Source of the DNA: Amycolatopsis sp. CA-128772
Lineage (GTDB): Bacteria > Actinomycetota > Actinomycetes > Mycobacteriales > Pseudonocardiaceae
Reading direction: 5' to 3'
NCBI RefSeq assembly: GCF_002904295.1
Contig: NZ_PPHG01000072.1
Location: 124,001-188,000, forward strand
Length of the DNA: 64,000 bases
Under the pieces are notes generated by a model. It did no database searches, had not been told where the DNA came from, and saw only the letters and a list, made by a program, of their open reading frames with translations. Below are positions 1 through 28,805 of this stretch, piece after piece (the first letter of the stretch is position 1; each line of letters begins with the position of its first letter). Made by a program: the position numbers and the translations under genes.

Positions 1-2
1 CC

Positions 3-3000
3 GCGCCCGCGCTCGCGCCGGAGATCAGCTTCAACTACCTCGGCCGGCTCGACGGCGCGGCCGGCAGCCTGGACTCCGCGGTCGGCGAAGGCGCCGGGCG
101 GGCGCACCTGCTCGACGTCGTCGGCCGCGTGGACCGGGACTCCCTGGAACTGACCTGGTACTACGCCCGCGACACGCACACCGCGGCCACGGTCGGGAAG
201 CTGGCCGCGGACCTGGTGGCCGCGCTGGGCGAAGCCGTCGCACACTGCGCCGGCCCTGGCGCGGGCGGCCGCACCCCGAGCGACTTCCCCCTGGCCGGGC
301 TGGACCAGCGGCAGGTGGACCGGATCGCCGGCGACGGCCGCGGCGTGGCCGACCTCCACCCGCTCACCCCGATGCAGGCCGGCATGGTGTTCCACGGCCT
401 GTCCCAGGAAGCCCAGGGCGTCTACTTCGAACAGGTCACCGCCGTCCTGGACGGTGTGGCCGAGCCGAAGTTCCTGGCCGAAGCCTGGCAGCACGTGGTC
501 GACCGGACGCCGGTGCTGCGCGGCAGCGTCGTCTGGGAGGACGTTCCGGATCCGCTGCTGGTGGTGCACCGCGCGGCGCGGGTGCCGGTCACCGAGCTCG
601 ACTGGCGGGGCCGCGACCGCGAGGAGGCCCTGCGCGAGCTGCTCGCCCGCGACCGCGAGGTGCCGTTCGACCTGGCGGCCGCGCCGCTGCTGCGGGTCAC
701 CCTGGCCAAGCTGCCCGGCGACGCCGTCCAGCTCGTCTGGACCTTCCACCACGTCCTGCTGGACGGCTGGAGCGTCTTCCAGGTGCTCTCCGACGTCTGC
801 ACCGCCTACGCGGCCCTGCGCGAGGGCACCGTGCCCGCGCTGCCGCACCGCCGGCCGTTCGGGGACTACGTCACCTGGCTGAGCGGCCAGACCGCCGAGG
901 GCGCCGAGGAGTACTGGCGCCACCAGCTCGGCGACGTCACCGAGCCGACGCCGCTGCCCTACGACCGGATCCCGGGCGGTGCGCACGAATCGAGCTCGTC
1001 GACGTGGGTCAGCCGCGACCTCGACGAGGCGGCGACCGGCCGGCTGGCGGCGTTCGCCCGGCGCGAGCGGCTCACCCTCAACGCCGTCGTGCAGGGCGCG
1101 TGGGCGCTCCTGCTGGCCCGCCACAGCGGCGAGGCCGACGTCTGCTTCGGCGCCACCGTGTCCGGCCGCCCGGCCGCGCTGGCCGGCGTCGACGACATCA
1201 CCGGCATCTTCATCAACACCCTGCCCGTGCGGGTCACCGCCGACCCGGCGGCGCCGGTCGCCCGGTGGCTGCGCGACCTGCAGGCGGCGCAGGCGGAATC
1301 GCGCCGGTTCGAGCACGTCCCGCTGACCGCGGTGCAGGCGTGGAGCGGGGTCGGCGGCGGCCGGAACCTGTTCGACAGCCTCGTCGTGTTCGAGAACTAC
1401 CCGGTCACCGCGGACGACGTGGCCGCCCACGGCGTGCGGCTGCGCGACCTGCAGGCGATGGAGACGACCAACTACCCGCTCAGCGTCGTGGCCGCTCCCG
1501 GCCCGCGCCTGTCGCTCGGCCTGGGCTACGACCCGGCGCTGTTCGACGAGGCGACCGTCCGGCGGCTGGCCGGGCAGCTCGAACACCTCCTCGGCACGCT
1601 GGCCGAAGACCCGGCCCGCCCGCTGGGGGAGCTCGACGTCCTCACCGCCGCCGAACGCGACCGGGTGCTCGTCGCCTTCAACGACACCGGCCACGACGTC
1701 GCGCCGGTCACCCTGATCGAGCTGATCGAGGACCGGACGGCCCGCACGCCCGACGCCGTCGCCGTGGTTTCCCGCGAGGAAACGCTCACCTTCGCCGAAC
1801 TCGACGCCCGGGCCGGCCGGCTGGCGCGGCTGCTGGCCGCGCGCGGGGCCGGGCCGGAGCGGATCGTCGCGCTCGCACTGGGACGCTCGGTGGAGATCGT
1901 CGTCGCGCAGCTGGCCGTGCTCAAGACCGGCGCCGCCTACCTGCCGGTCGACCCGGACTACCCCGCCGAGCGGATCGCGTTCATGCTCGCCGACGCGAAG
2001 CCGGTCGTCGTGGTGACGAAGCCGGGAACGCCGCTGCCGGTGGACAACGTGCTCGTCCTCGACGGCTCGGAGGGCGACGGGCCGGCCGCCCCGCCGGTCC
2101 GGTCCGGCTCCCTCGCCGCACCGGCGTACGTCATCTACACGTCCGGCTCGACCGGCACGCCCAAGGGCGTCGTCGTCACCCACGCCGGCCTGGCGAGTTT
2201 CGCGAGCGCCGAAATCGCCCACTTCGACGTCCGGCCGGGCGACCGCGTGCTGCAGTTCTCCTCGCCGAGCTTCGACGCTTCGGTGCTGGAGCTGTGCATG
2301 GCCCTGCCGGCCGGGGCCGCGCTGGTCGTGCCGCCGCCCGGGCCGCTGCTCGGCGACCACCTGGCCGCCGTGCTGCGCGACGAAGGCGTCACCCACGCGC
2401 TGATCCCGCCGGTGGCCATGGCGAGCGTGCCCGACGTCGAGCTGCCCGCGTTCCGCACGCTGGTCGTCGGCGGCGAAGCCTGCCCGGCCGACCTGGTGGC
2501 CCGCTGGGCGCCGGGCCGCCGGATGATCAACGCCTACGGGCCCACCGAAACCACCGTGGTGGCGACCTGGAGCGACTCCCTCGAACCCGGCGCCAAGCCG
2601 CCGATCGGGCGGCCGATCCGCAACACCCGCGTCCGCGTGCTCGACCCGGCCCTGCGGCCGGTGCCGATCGGCGTCGCGGGGGAGCTGTACGTCTCCGGCG
2701 CCGGGCTCGCCCGCGGGTACCTCGACCGGCCGGGGTTGACCGCCACCCGGTTCCTCGCCGACCCGTTCGGGGCGCCCGGGGCGCGGATGTACCGCACCGG
2801 CGACCTGGTGCGGTGGCGCGCCGACGGGACCCTCGAGTTCCTCGGCCGGGCCGACGACCAGGTCAAGATCCGCGGCTTCCGGATCGAGCCCGGGGAGATC
2901 GTGGCGGTGCTGCGCAAGCACCCGGCCGTGCGCGACGCCGCCGTTGTCGCGGCCGACCAGCGGCTGATCGCCTACGTCGTGGGCGATCCGGACAGCGGGC

Positions 3001-3419
3001 TGCGGGAGCACGTCGCCGCGACCCTGCCGGCCCACTACGTACCCGCCGCGTTCGTCCGGCTCGACGCGCTTCCGCTGACGGCCAACGGAAAGCTCGATCG
3101 GCGGGCCCTGCCCGCGCCGGAAGTCACGCCGGAGAGCGCGGGGTACGCGGCCCCGGAAACCGAGACCGAAGAGGTGCTCGCCGCGATCTGGGCCGAGGCG
3201 CTCGGCCTCGACCGGGTCGGCGTCGAGGACAACTTCTACGCCCTCGGCGGCGATTCGCTGCGCAGCCTGCGGATCACCTCGATGACGAAGTCCGCCTTCG
3301 ACGTCGAGCTCACCCCCAAGGACGTGCTCACCGCCGGCACCGTGCTGGCGCTGGCCGAACTGGTCGAAGAACGGGTCCTGCAGGACCTCGAGCGGCTCGC
3401 CGCCGGCCAGGACCACTGA
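3..3419 (+). CDS. NRPS subunit, 3' part (E-C-A-PCP), truncated by window start
   Basis: The reading frame is open from base 3, so the true start lies outside the window. The first ~100 residues are the tail of an epimerization domain (ISFNYLGRLDG). A condensation domain follows, opening with PLTPMQAGMVFHGL near 355 and carrying HHVLLDG near 748; this opening is typical of C domains that accept a D-configured donor. The adenylation domain runs about 1705-3110 (TSGSTG near 2140; NGKLDRRALP at its end), with binding-pocket residues read as DALLVGAVVK. I infer a hydrophobic or aromatic residue but do not recognise the code. The carrier domain has GGDSL with the pantetheine Ser at 3255. The protein ends in a short charged helix after the PCP with no E or TE, so the chain must pass to another subunit, presumably the NRPS at 5279. 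MbtH follows 26 bases downstream. Confidence 0.95.
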   Translation, partial: APALAPEISFNYLGRLDGAAGSLDSAVGEGAGRAHLLDVVGRVDRDSLELTWYYARDTHTAATVGKLAADLVAALGEAVAHCAGPGAGGRTPSDFPLAGLDQRQVDRIAGDGRGVADLHPLTPMQAGMVFHGLSQEAQGVYFEQVTAVLDGVAEPKFLAEAWQHVVDRTPVLRGSVVWEDVPDPLLVVHRAARVPVTELDWRGRDREEALRELLARDREVPFDLAAAPLLRVTLAKLPGDAVQLVWTFHHVLLDGWSVFQVLSDVCTAYAALREGTVPALPHRRPFGDYVTWLSGQTAEGAEEYWRHQLGDVTEPTPLPYDRIPGGAHESSSSTWVSRDLDEAATGRLAAFARRERLTLNAVVQGAWALLLARHSGEADVCFGATVSGRPAALAGVDDITGIFINTLPVRVTADPAAPVARWLRDLQAAQAESRRFEHVPLTAVQAWSGVGGGRNLFDSLVVFENYPVTADDVAAHGVRLRDLQAMETTNYPLSVVAAPGPRLSLGLGYDPALFDEATVRRLAGQLEHLLGTLAEDPARPLGELDVLTAAERDRVLVAFNDTGHDVAPVTLIELIEDRTARTPDAVAVVSREETLTFAELDARAGRLARLLAARGAGPERIVALALGRSVEIVVAQLAVLKTGAAYLPVDPDYPAERIAFMLADAKPVVVVTKPGTPLPVDNVLVLDGSEGDGPAAPPVRSGSLAAPAYVIYTSGSTGTPKGVVVTHAGLASFASAEIAHFDVRPGDRVLQFSSPSFDASVLELCMALPAGAALVVPPPGPLLGDHLAAVLRDEGVTHALIPPVAMASVPDVELPAFRTLVVGGEACPADLVARWAPGRRMINAYGPTETTVVATWSDSLEPGAKPPIGRPIRNTRVRVLDPALRPVPIGVAGELYVSGAGLARGYLDRPGLTATRFLADPFGAPGARMYRTGDLVRWRADGTLEFLGRADDQVKIRGFRIEPGEIVAVLRKHPAVRDAAVVAADQRLIAYVVGDPDSGLREHVAATLPAHYVPAAFVRLDALPLTANGKLDRRALPAPEVTPESAGYAAPETETEEVLAAIWAEALGLDRVGVEDNFYALGGDSLRSLRITSMTKSAFDVELTPKDVLTAGTVLALAELVEERVLQDLERLAAGQDH

Positions 3420-3445
3420 AACCGCTGACCCGAAAGGAAGATCTT

Positions 3446-3646
3446 ATGCAGGACGACGCCGAATTCCAGGTACTCGTGAACGACGAGGGCCAGTACTCGC
3501 TGTGGCCGCTGGCCAACGAGGTACCGGCGGGCTGGCGCGCCGACGGGTTCCGCGGCGGCCGCCAGGAGTGCATGGACCACGTCGACGAGGTGTGGACCGA
3601 CATGCGGCCGCTGAGCCTGCAGCGGCAGATGGCCGCCGACGGCTGA
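3446..3646 (+). CDS. mbtH: MbtH-like NRPS chaperone
   Basis: This 66-residue protein matches the MbtH family over its whole length: NDEGQYSLWP, then PAGW, then WTDMRP near the C-terminus. MbtH-like proteins bind NRPS adenylation domains and are often needed for their solubility and activity. An AAGGAAG ribosome site lies 8 bases before the ATG. The gene sits between the two NRPS genes on the same strand, so it probably serves their A domains and is co-transcribed with them. Length and motifs are normal for the family. Confidence 0.97.
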   Translation: MQDDAEFQVLVNDEGQYSLWPLANEVPAGWRADGFRGGRQECMDHVDEVWTDMRPLSLQRQMAADG

Positions 3647-3698
3647 GCCGCCGCCCCTGCTCTCCCCCTGCCGAACGACGCGGAAGGTCCCCCCGGTC

Positions 3699-5057
3699 AT
3701 GCCCTCTCCATCGACGTTTTCCCAGTCCATCCCCGCGGTCCGGGAGGTTCCGGACCAGCGGTCCACCGCCGCCGGGCGGCTGCAGCGGCTGCTGACCGGC
3801 CTCGCGCACCGGCACGGGGTGCCCGCCGCCCAGCTGGTCGTCACCGACGGCGGCCGGACGGCGTCGGTCACGGCCGGCGAGATCACTCCCGAGGCGAAGT
3901 TCCCGGCCGGCTCGATCACCAAGGCGTTCACCGCGGCCCTGGCGATGCTGCTCGTCGCCGACGGCGACCTCGACCCGGACGACCCGCTCGGCGAGCACCT
4001 GGACGGGCTCGGCCCGCAGGTCGGCAGACCGACCATCGCGCAGGTGCTGAGCCACACCGGCGGGCTGCCGGCCGGGCTCGGCGCCGCCGCGGGCGAGGCG
4101 GGCTCGGCCCGCCGGTACCTGCGGGCGTGCCGCGACGCGGGGCTCGTGCAGCCGCCCGGGCTGGGGTTTTCGTACTCCAACGTCGGGTACGTGCTCGCCG
4201 GGTACGTGGTCGAGGCGATCACCGGGATGAGCTGGTGGGAGGCGATGGACGCGCTGCTGCTCGGCGAGCTCGGCATCGACGCCGCGTTCGTCGTGGAGCC
4301 GGGGGCCCGCCTGCGGTCCGGCGGCCACGTCAGCGGGCACGCGGTGCACGCGGCGACCGGCCGCGCCCGCCCGGTCGCGCAGACCTTGACCACCGCCGAG
4401 GCCGCGGCCGGGGCGCTCGCGCTGAGCGCCGAGGACCTCGCCGCGTTCGGGAGCATGTTCTGCGGGGGCGACGGCCCGCTGCCGGCGGACCTGGCCGAGC
4501 TGATGCGCGGCCCGGTACCGGGGGCGGAGCCGTTCGGCCTGGCCGACGCCTGGGGGCTCGGCCTGGCGGGCTACCGCGGCGCGGACGCGGACTGGGCCGG
4601 CCACGACGGCACCGCGGACGGCACCTCCTGCCACCTGCGGGTGGACCCGGAACACGGCCGGGTCGTCGCGCTCACCACCAACGGCAGCACCGGTTCGGCC
4701 CTGTGGACGGACCTGGTCGCGGCCCTGCGCGCGGACGGCCTCCCGGTGGGCGACTACGAGCTGCCGGGCGAACTCGGCCGCGCGGCCCGCCCGGCGGCGG
4801 ACCTGACCGGCAGCTACACCAACGGCGACCTGGAGTACCAGGTGGACATCCGCGCGGACGGCGACGCGGTCCTGGTGGTCGACGGCGAGGTCTACCGGGA
4901 GCTGGCGTTGCTGCGCGACGGCTCGTTCTCGGTCCGCGAGCCGGCCACGGGCCGCCGCATCATCGGCGGCCGGTTCCTGACCGACCCGGCCACGGGAACG
5001 GTGAGCGCGATGCAGGCCGGGGGCCGGATCGCCCGGCGCCACCGCCGGGCCTCCTGA
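3699..5057 (+). CDS. Serine hydrolase of the PBP/class C beta-lactamase fold; candidate trans-acting macrocyclizing thioesterase
   Basis: A 452-residue protein with the full PBP-type catalytic set: S72-x-x-K75 (GSITK), Y159-S-N161 and H302-D-G304. There is no signal peptide or membrane segment at the N-terminus, so it should be cytoplasmic, unlike a D,D-carboxypeptidase. PBP-type thioesterases such as SurE of the surugamide pathway are about this length, use the same Ser/Lys/Tyr/Asn/His set, are encoded beside NRPSs lacking a cis thioesterase, and cyclize chains ending in a D residue. The large NRPS downstream ends in an E domain and no TE is visible, which fits. A C-terminal lipocalin-like segment (about 385-445, starting at LTGSYTNG) is also typical. 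Alternatives are a resistance beta-lactamase or a D-amino-acid peptidase acting on the product. Family is certain; the cyclase role is inferred. Confidence 0.85.
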   Translation: MPSPSTFSQSIPAVREVPDQRSTAAGRLQRLLTGLAHRHGVPAAQLVVTDGGRTASVTAGEITPEAKFPAGSITKAFTAALAMLLVADGDLDPDDPLGEHLDGLGPQVGRPTIAQVLSHTGGLPAGLGAAAGEAGSARRYLRACRDAGLVQPPGLGFSYSNVGYVLAGYVVEAITGMSWWEAMDALLLGELGIDAAFVVEPGARLRSGGHVSGHAVHAATGRARPVAQTLTTAEAAAGALALSAEDLAAFGSMFCGGDGPLPADLAELMRGPVPGAEPFGLADAWGLGLAGYRGADADWAGHDGTADGTSCHLRVDPEHGRVVALTTNGSTGSALWTDLVAALRADGLPVGDYELPGELGRAARPAADLTGSYTNGDLEYQVDIRADGDAVLVVDGEVYRELALLRDGSFSVREPATGRRIIGGRFLTDPATGTVSAMQAGGRIARRHRRAS

Positions 5058-5062
5058 CACCA

Positions 5063-5141
5063 GGCGGAGCGGCCACCGTCCTGTTCGCCCCGCGGGGTCT
5101 TTGACCGGGCGGAGCGGCCACCGTCCTGTTCGCCCCGCGGG
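5063..5141. repeat. Two-copy tandem repeat in the hydrolase-NRPS gap
   Basis: A 34-base unit beginning GGCGGAGCGGCCACC and ending CGCCCCGCGGG occurs perfectly at 5063-5096 and 5108-5141, giving a 45-base period; the spacers also resemble each other (both contain TTTG and TGACCG). The block starts six bases after the hydrolase stop codon. It looks like a dispersed intergenic repeat of the REP type. A role in mRNA 3' protection or termination is possible but unproven. Confidence 0.85.
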
Positions 5142-5226
5142 CTTTGTGACCGGGGCAGCGCGGTTCGAGCAGGAGCCGCACGACCCGAGTACGAGCTGCA
5201 CCCGGCCCGGCCGGCGGGAGATCCCC

Positions 5227-5248
5227 GGTCCGGGCGCGTCCCCGGACC
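5227..5248 (+). other. Hairpin in the leader of the large NRPS gene
   Basis: GGTCCGGG (5227-5234) and CCCGGACC (5241-5248) form a perfect 8-bp stem with a 6-base loop, about 30 bases before the NRPS start. It could be a weak terminator for the upstream genes or an mRNA leader structure. No clear promoter is visible beside it. Confidence 0.45.
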
Positions 5249-5278
5249 ACCCACTTGCGTTGTGAGGAAACGAAAGCG

Positions 5279-25023
<19,745 letters not shown>

Positions 25024-25027
<4 letters not shown>

Positions 25028-26280
25028 CCACGCCCCTTTCGCGGAACCGGAACTACCAGCTGCTGTGGGGCAGCCAGGCGCTGTCGGAGGCCGGGTTCAG
25101 CGCGTCGATGATCGCGTTGCCGCTGCTGGTGCTGGCGGTGACCGGCTCGCCGGCGCTGTCCGGGCTGGTGCTCGGCGTCGACGCGATGGCCCAGCTGGTG
25201 GCGGGGCTGCCCGCGGGCGCGCTGGCCGACCGCTGGGACCGCAAGAAGATCCTGCTCGGCTGCGAGGCGGTCTACGCGCTGGCGGTGGGGAGCCTCGCGG
25301 CGGCGATCTGGTGGGACGCCGTGAGCGTCCCGCACCTCGTCGCGGTCGCGGCGGCGCTGGGCTGCTGCCGGTCGCTGTTCGGGCCGGCCGAAGGCGCGAT
25401 GCTGGCCGGCGTCGTCCCGTCGGCCCAGCTGCCCACGGCGGTGGCGATGAACTCCGCGCGCGGCGCCCTCGGCCAGCTGTCGGGCACCGCGGTCGGCGGC
25501 TTCCTCTACGGCCTCGGGCGGGCCGTCCCGTTCGCCTTCGACGTGCTCGTGCACCTGGTTTCGCTGATCGCGCTGGTCTTCGTCCGGGCCCCGCGGCGCG
25601 AGGCCGCGCCGGCGGCGGACGGGCACCTCGGCCGGGAGATGGCCGAGGGGCTGCGCTGGGTGTGGCGCGAGCGGCACGTGCGCGTCACGGTGGCGTGCGC
25701 GGTGAGCCTGAACTTCTTCTTCAGCGCCTACTACATCGTCATCATCGTGCTGGCCAAGGAACGCGGCATCACCTCGGGCGAGATCGGCGTGATGGCCGCG
25801 ATGCTCGGCGTCGGCGGCGTGGTGGGATCGCTCATCGCGCCGTACCTGCAGCGGCGGCTGCGGCCTTACATCTCGATCGTCAGCGTGTTCTGGGTGCTGA
25901 CCCTGCTCACCCCGCTGGCGGCCGTCATCCACGACGGCTACCTGCTCGGGGCGCTGTTCGTCGCCATGGCCCTGCTGCCGCCGACCGCCAACACGACGAT
26001 CGGCACCTACCAGCTGCTGCTCACCCCCGACCGGCTGCGCGGCCGCCTGACCAGCGTGATGGGCGTGATCGGCGGCGTGTCCGCGGCGACCGGGCCCGCC
26101 TTCGGCGGCGTCGTGGTGCAGGCGTTCCCCGGCACCGACGCAGTGCTGCTCTGCGCCGCCGGGATCGCACTGGTGACGCTGGTCGTCACGGTCAGCCCCA
26201 CCCTGCGCCGGTTCCCCCGCGCCGATTCGCTCACCCCTGCCGGACCCGCTTCGACGAAGACCGAGGAGACCCAGACATGA
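25024..26280 (+). CDS. MFS exporter of the peptide cluster
   Basis: A 418-residue membrane protein with the 12-helix major facilitator pattern and the loop motif ADRWDRKK between helices 2 and 3. It belongs to the drug/siderophore exporter type (DHA3-like). The GTG start overlaps the NRPS stop (GTGA) and its own stop overlaps the P450 start (ATGA), so NRPS, exporter and P450 are translationally coupled. It probably exports the peptide and gives self-protection; the exact substrate is inferred from position only. Confidence 0.93.
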
Positions 26281-27482
26281 CCACCCAGGAATCGGGCGTC
26301 GCGTTCGCCTTCGAGGAGCTGCTGGCGCGTGCCGCCGAGCTGCGCGAACGCGGCCCGGTGCACCACGACGAGGAGCGCGGCCTGTGGCGGGTGCTCGACC
26401 ACGCGTCCGTCTCGCGGGTGCTGTCCGACCCCGCCACGTTCTCGTCGGACTTCAGCGGCCTCACCCCGGTCCAGGAGGACTTCGAGACGTTCCGCAAGGG
26501 CAACTTCGTCGGGATGGACCCGCCGGACCACCGCAAGCTGCGGACCCTGGTCAGCCAGGCGTTCACCCCGCGCGTGGTGGCGGGCTTGGCGCCCCGGATC
26601 CGCGCGATCGCCGGCGAGCTGCTGGACGAGGTCGCCGGGGCGGCCCGCTTCGACATGGTCGACGCGCTCGCGTACCCGCTGCCGATCATCGTGATCGCCG
26701 AGCTGCTCGGCGTCCCGGTGGCGGACCGCCCGCTGTTCACCCGCTGGGCCCAGGTCCTGTTCAGCGGCGACCAGCTGGGGGAGTCGGCCGACATGGCGGA
26801 CATCCAGCGCGCGCTGGACGCGATCGCGCCGACGATCCGCGAGATGAACGCCTACATCCTCGACCACATCCGCCACCACCGCGCGCACCCCGGCCCCGGG
26901 CTGACCAGCCGGCTGGTCGAGGCGGAGTTCAACGGCGAGCGGCTCGAGGACCAGGAGATCGTCGGGTTCGTGGCGCTGCTGCTGATCGCCGGCCACATCA
27001 CCACGACGGCGCTGCTGGGCAACGCGGTGGTGACGTTCGACCGCAACCCGCGCACGGCGGCGGCGCTGCGCGCGAACCCGGCCGGCCTGCCGGCGGCGCT
27101 GGAGGAGGTGCTGCGCCTGCTGCCGCCGTTCCCGGAGCTGGGCCGCCGCACGACGGCGGAGGTCGAGCTGGGCGGCCACCGGATCCCGGAGAACGCGATC
27201 CTGATGGCCGACCTGGCGGCGGCCAACCGCGACCCGGCGGTGTTCGACCGCCCGGACGCGTTCGAACCGGACCGCACCCCGAACCCGCACCAGACGTTCG
27301 GCCACGGCATCCACTTCTGCTTCGGCGCACCGCTGGCCAGGCTGGAGGGCCGGATCGCGTTCGAGGTGCTGTTCGAGCGCTACCGCGACCTGGCGGTCGC
27401 GACGGACGAGCCGGTGGTGTTCCAGAACCCGTCGGTGATCGTCAGTGTCCGCCACCTGCCGCTGGACGTGCGGCCGGCCTGA
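26277..27482 (+). CDS. Cytochrome P450, tailoring enzyme of the peptide cluster
   Basis: A 401-residue soluble bacterial P450 (CYP107-like in style). E277-x-x-R280 (EEVLR) and the haem loop FGHGIHFCFG with Cys348 are intact. The I-helix reads AGHITTT (238-244): the acidic residue usual before the conserved Thr is replaced by Ile. The gene is coupled to the exporter by ATGA and is the last gene of the cluster operon. It probably hydroxylates a carrier-bound residue or the finished peptide; the site cannot be read from sequence. Its 3' end overlaps the convergent gene by 41 bases. Confidence 0.93.
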   Translation: MTTQESGVAFAFEELLARAAELRERGPVHHDEERGLWRVLDHASVSRVLSDPATFSSDFSGLTPVQEDFETFRKGNFVGMDPPDHRKLRTLVSQAFTPRVVAGLAPRIRAIAGELLDEVAGAARFDMVDALAYPLPIIVIAELLGVPVADRPLFTRWAQVLFSGDQLGESADMADIQRALDAIAPTIREMNAYILDHIRHHRAHPGPGLTSRLVEAEFNGERLEDQEIVGFVALLLIAGHITTTALLGNAVVTFDRNPRTAAALRANPAGLPAALEEVLRLLPPFPELGRRTTAEVELGGHRIPENAILMADLAAANRDPAVFDRPDAFEPDRTPNPHQTFGHGIHFCFGAPLARLEGRIAFEVLFERYRDLAVATDEPVVFQNPSVIVSVRHLPLDVRPA

Positions 27483-28733
27483 CACCCACCCGGCGGTCCA
27501 CCCAGGCCGCGGCCACCCCGAGCCCGGTGGCCGCGGCCGCGCCGAGCAGCAGGACGCCGCCGCTCGCCCCGGCGGCCCCGGCGAGAGCGGCCCCGGCGGC
27601 GGCCATGGCGACCTTGAGCCCGGCGCTGGTCACGAACACCTGCGCCTGCGCGCCGTCCGGGGCATAGGCGCCGCGAGCGGCGAGGGTCGCGGTGAAGGAG
27701 GTCGCGTTGAGGAGTCCGAGCACGGCGAACCCGGCGACGGCGTACCCGGGAGCGAACGCACAGAGGGCCGTGGCGACGGCCATGGCCCCGAAGAGCCGGA
27801 CGGCGAGGGTCTCGGGTTCGCCGGTGAGGGGCCACACGGTGACGAAGGCGGAGCCGACCAGGCTCCCGGCACCGTAGGCGACGGTGAGGGCGGCCCCGGC
27901 GGCGGCGGACCCGTGGAGTTCGGCCCCGAACCGCACGGCGATGACGGGCAGGGCACCCAGCTCGACGGCGCCGAGCAGGGTCAGGACGGTGACCCGCCGG
28001 AGGGACGGCTGCCGGATCAGGAGGCCGAGCCCGGCCCGAAGACTGACGGCGGACCCGGCGACGGCCCGCCCGGCAAGGGGAAGGGTGAGGACGAGAACCC
28101 CGCCCGCGAAGGCGGCGACGGCCAGGGCGAGAACGGCGTGGAGCGGGGAGGAGACCGCGGTGAGGGCGGCGGCGGCCGCGGGCCCGGCGGTGTTGCCGAC
28201 GCCGTAGGTGAGCGCATCCCAGCCCCGACGGCGGCGGCTCGGGCCGGGGGCTGGAGGGTTTGTGGTGGCGAGCGCGCCTCGACGGCTCAGGACAGGATCA
28301 AGCTCTGTCTTTCGGCTCCGGCGGCCCGAGCGGGAATCGCCGTGCTCATTGCATCGCCGGCGCCGGCGCCCAGGTCGCCCAGCACGCTGCTCAACCCGCC
28401 CGTCAACAGCGGCCCGCAAGCCCCGGCGATCGCCACCGCCGCGATCGGGACCACCGTCGGGAACCGTCCGAGGGCGAGCGCGCCCGCCGCCAACGCCACT
28501 CCGTACACCAGGTATGCCGCCGCGAGCAGGCGGCGGCGGTCCTGGGCGCGGTCCAGGCGCGCGGCCAGCCATGGCCCCACCAGGTGCGGTGCGTTGAGCG
28601 CCGCGACCAGCAGGCCGCCGGCCGCCGCGGGCTGGTGGCGGTCCGCCGCCAGCAACAGGAGGCCGACCGTTGCTCCGCTGTCGGCGCCGCGGACCAGGAC
28701 CGCCGCCGTCAGGTACCGCGCCAAACCGGACAT
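27442..28733 (-). pseudogene. MFS transporter gene interrupted and out of frame
   Basis: Two halves of one 12-helix MFS protein lie in different frames. The N-terminal half starts at ATG 28733 (MSGLARYLTAAVLVRG) and stops at 28287; the C-terminal half resumes near 28228 (GWDALTYGVGNTAGPA) and ends at 27442. Between the conserved pieces is about 110-137 bases of extra sequence (see 28214-28355). As it stands no full transporter can be made. The gene is divergent from a CGNR-type regulator with paired operators between them, so it was probably a regulated drug exporter. A sequencing or assembly error is possible but would not explain the extra length. Confidence 0.8.
28214..28355. repeat. Possible small inserted element in the MFS gene
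   Basis: GCATC occurs at 28214-28218 and 28351-28355, in the same codon phase on the minus strand (Asp-Ala). Removing the 137 bases between one pair of edges would rejoin the two transporter frames. Inside are near-perfect inverted repeats CGGCTCGGGCCG (28235-28246) and CGGCCCGAGCGG (28322-28333), and a less GC-rich core with GACAG/CTGTC. This resembles a non-autonomous palindromic element with a 5-base target duplication. The conserved Trp before the second GCATC is common in the family, which argues that the left edge may lie a little further in. Confidence 0.5.
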
Positions 28734-28742
28734 CGCACCCCC

Positions 28743-28763
28743 GTCACCCCACTGTCTGGTGAC
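28743..28763. promoter_or_regulatory. Operator copy 1, GTCACC-N9-GGTGAC
   Basis: A perfect inverted repeat with a 9-base spacer, ten bases upstream of the minus-strand MFS start. The same arrangement recurs 42 bases away (28785-28805), about four helical turns, so a dimer could bind both on one face of the DNA. Confidence 0.75.
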
Positions 28764-28784
28764 GCCACCTTGGCAGGTATCCCC

Positions 28785-28805
28785 GTCACCGGTCAATATG
28801 GTGAC
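28785..28805. promoter_or_regulatory. Operator copy 2, GTCACC-N9-GGTGAC
   Basis: Identical half-sites and spacer length to copy 1 but a different spacer sequence, which points to selection on the half-sites. It abuts the GTG start of the CGNR gene, so binding should block that gene (autoregulation). Confidence 0.75.

Noticed and set aside
1004..3646. Second + strand frame over the first NRPS gene that runs into MbtH
   Set aside because: Only its last 66 residues are real (MbtH); the rest is an Arg/Pro/Ala-rich shadow of the NRPS.
3699..5057. Hydrolase as a beta-lactam resistance enzyme
   Set aside because: No export signal, position between NRPS genes and absence of a cis thioesterase favour a biosynthetic role; kept as an alternative only.
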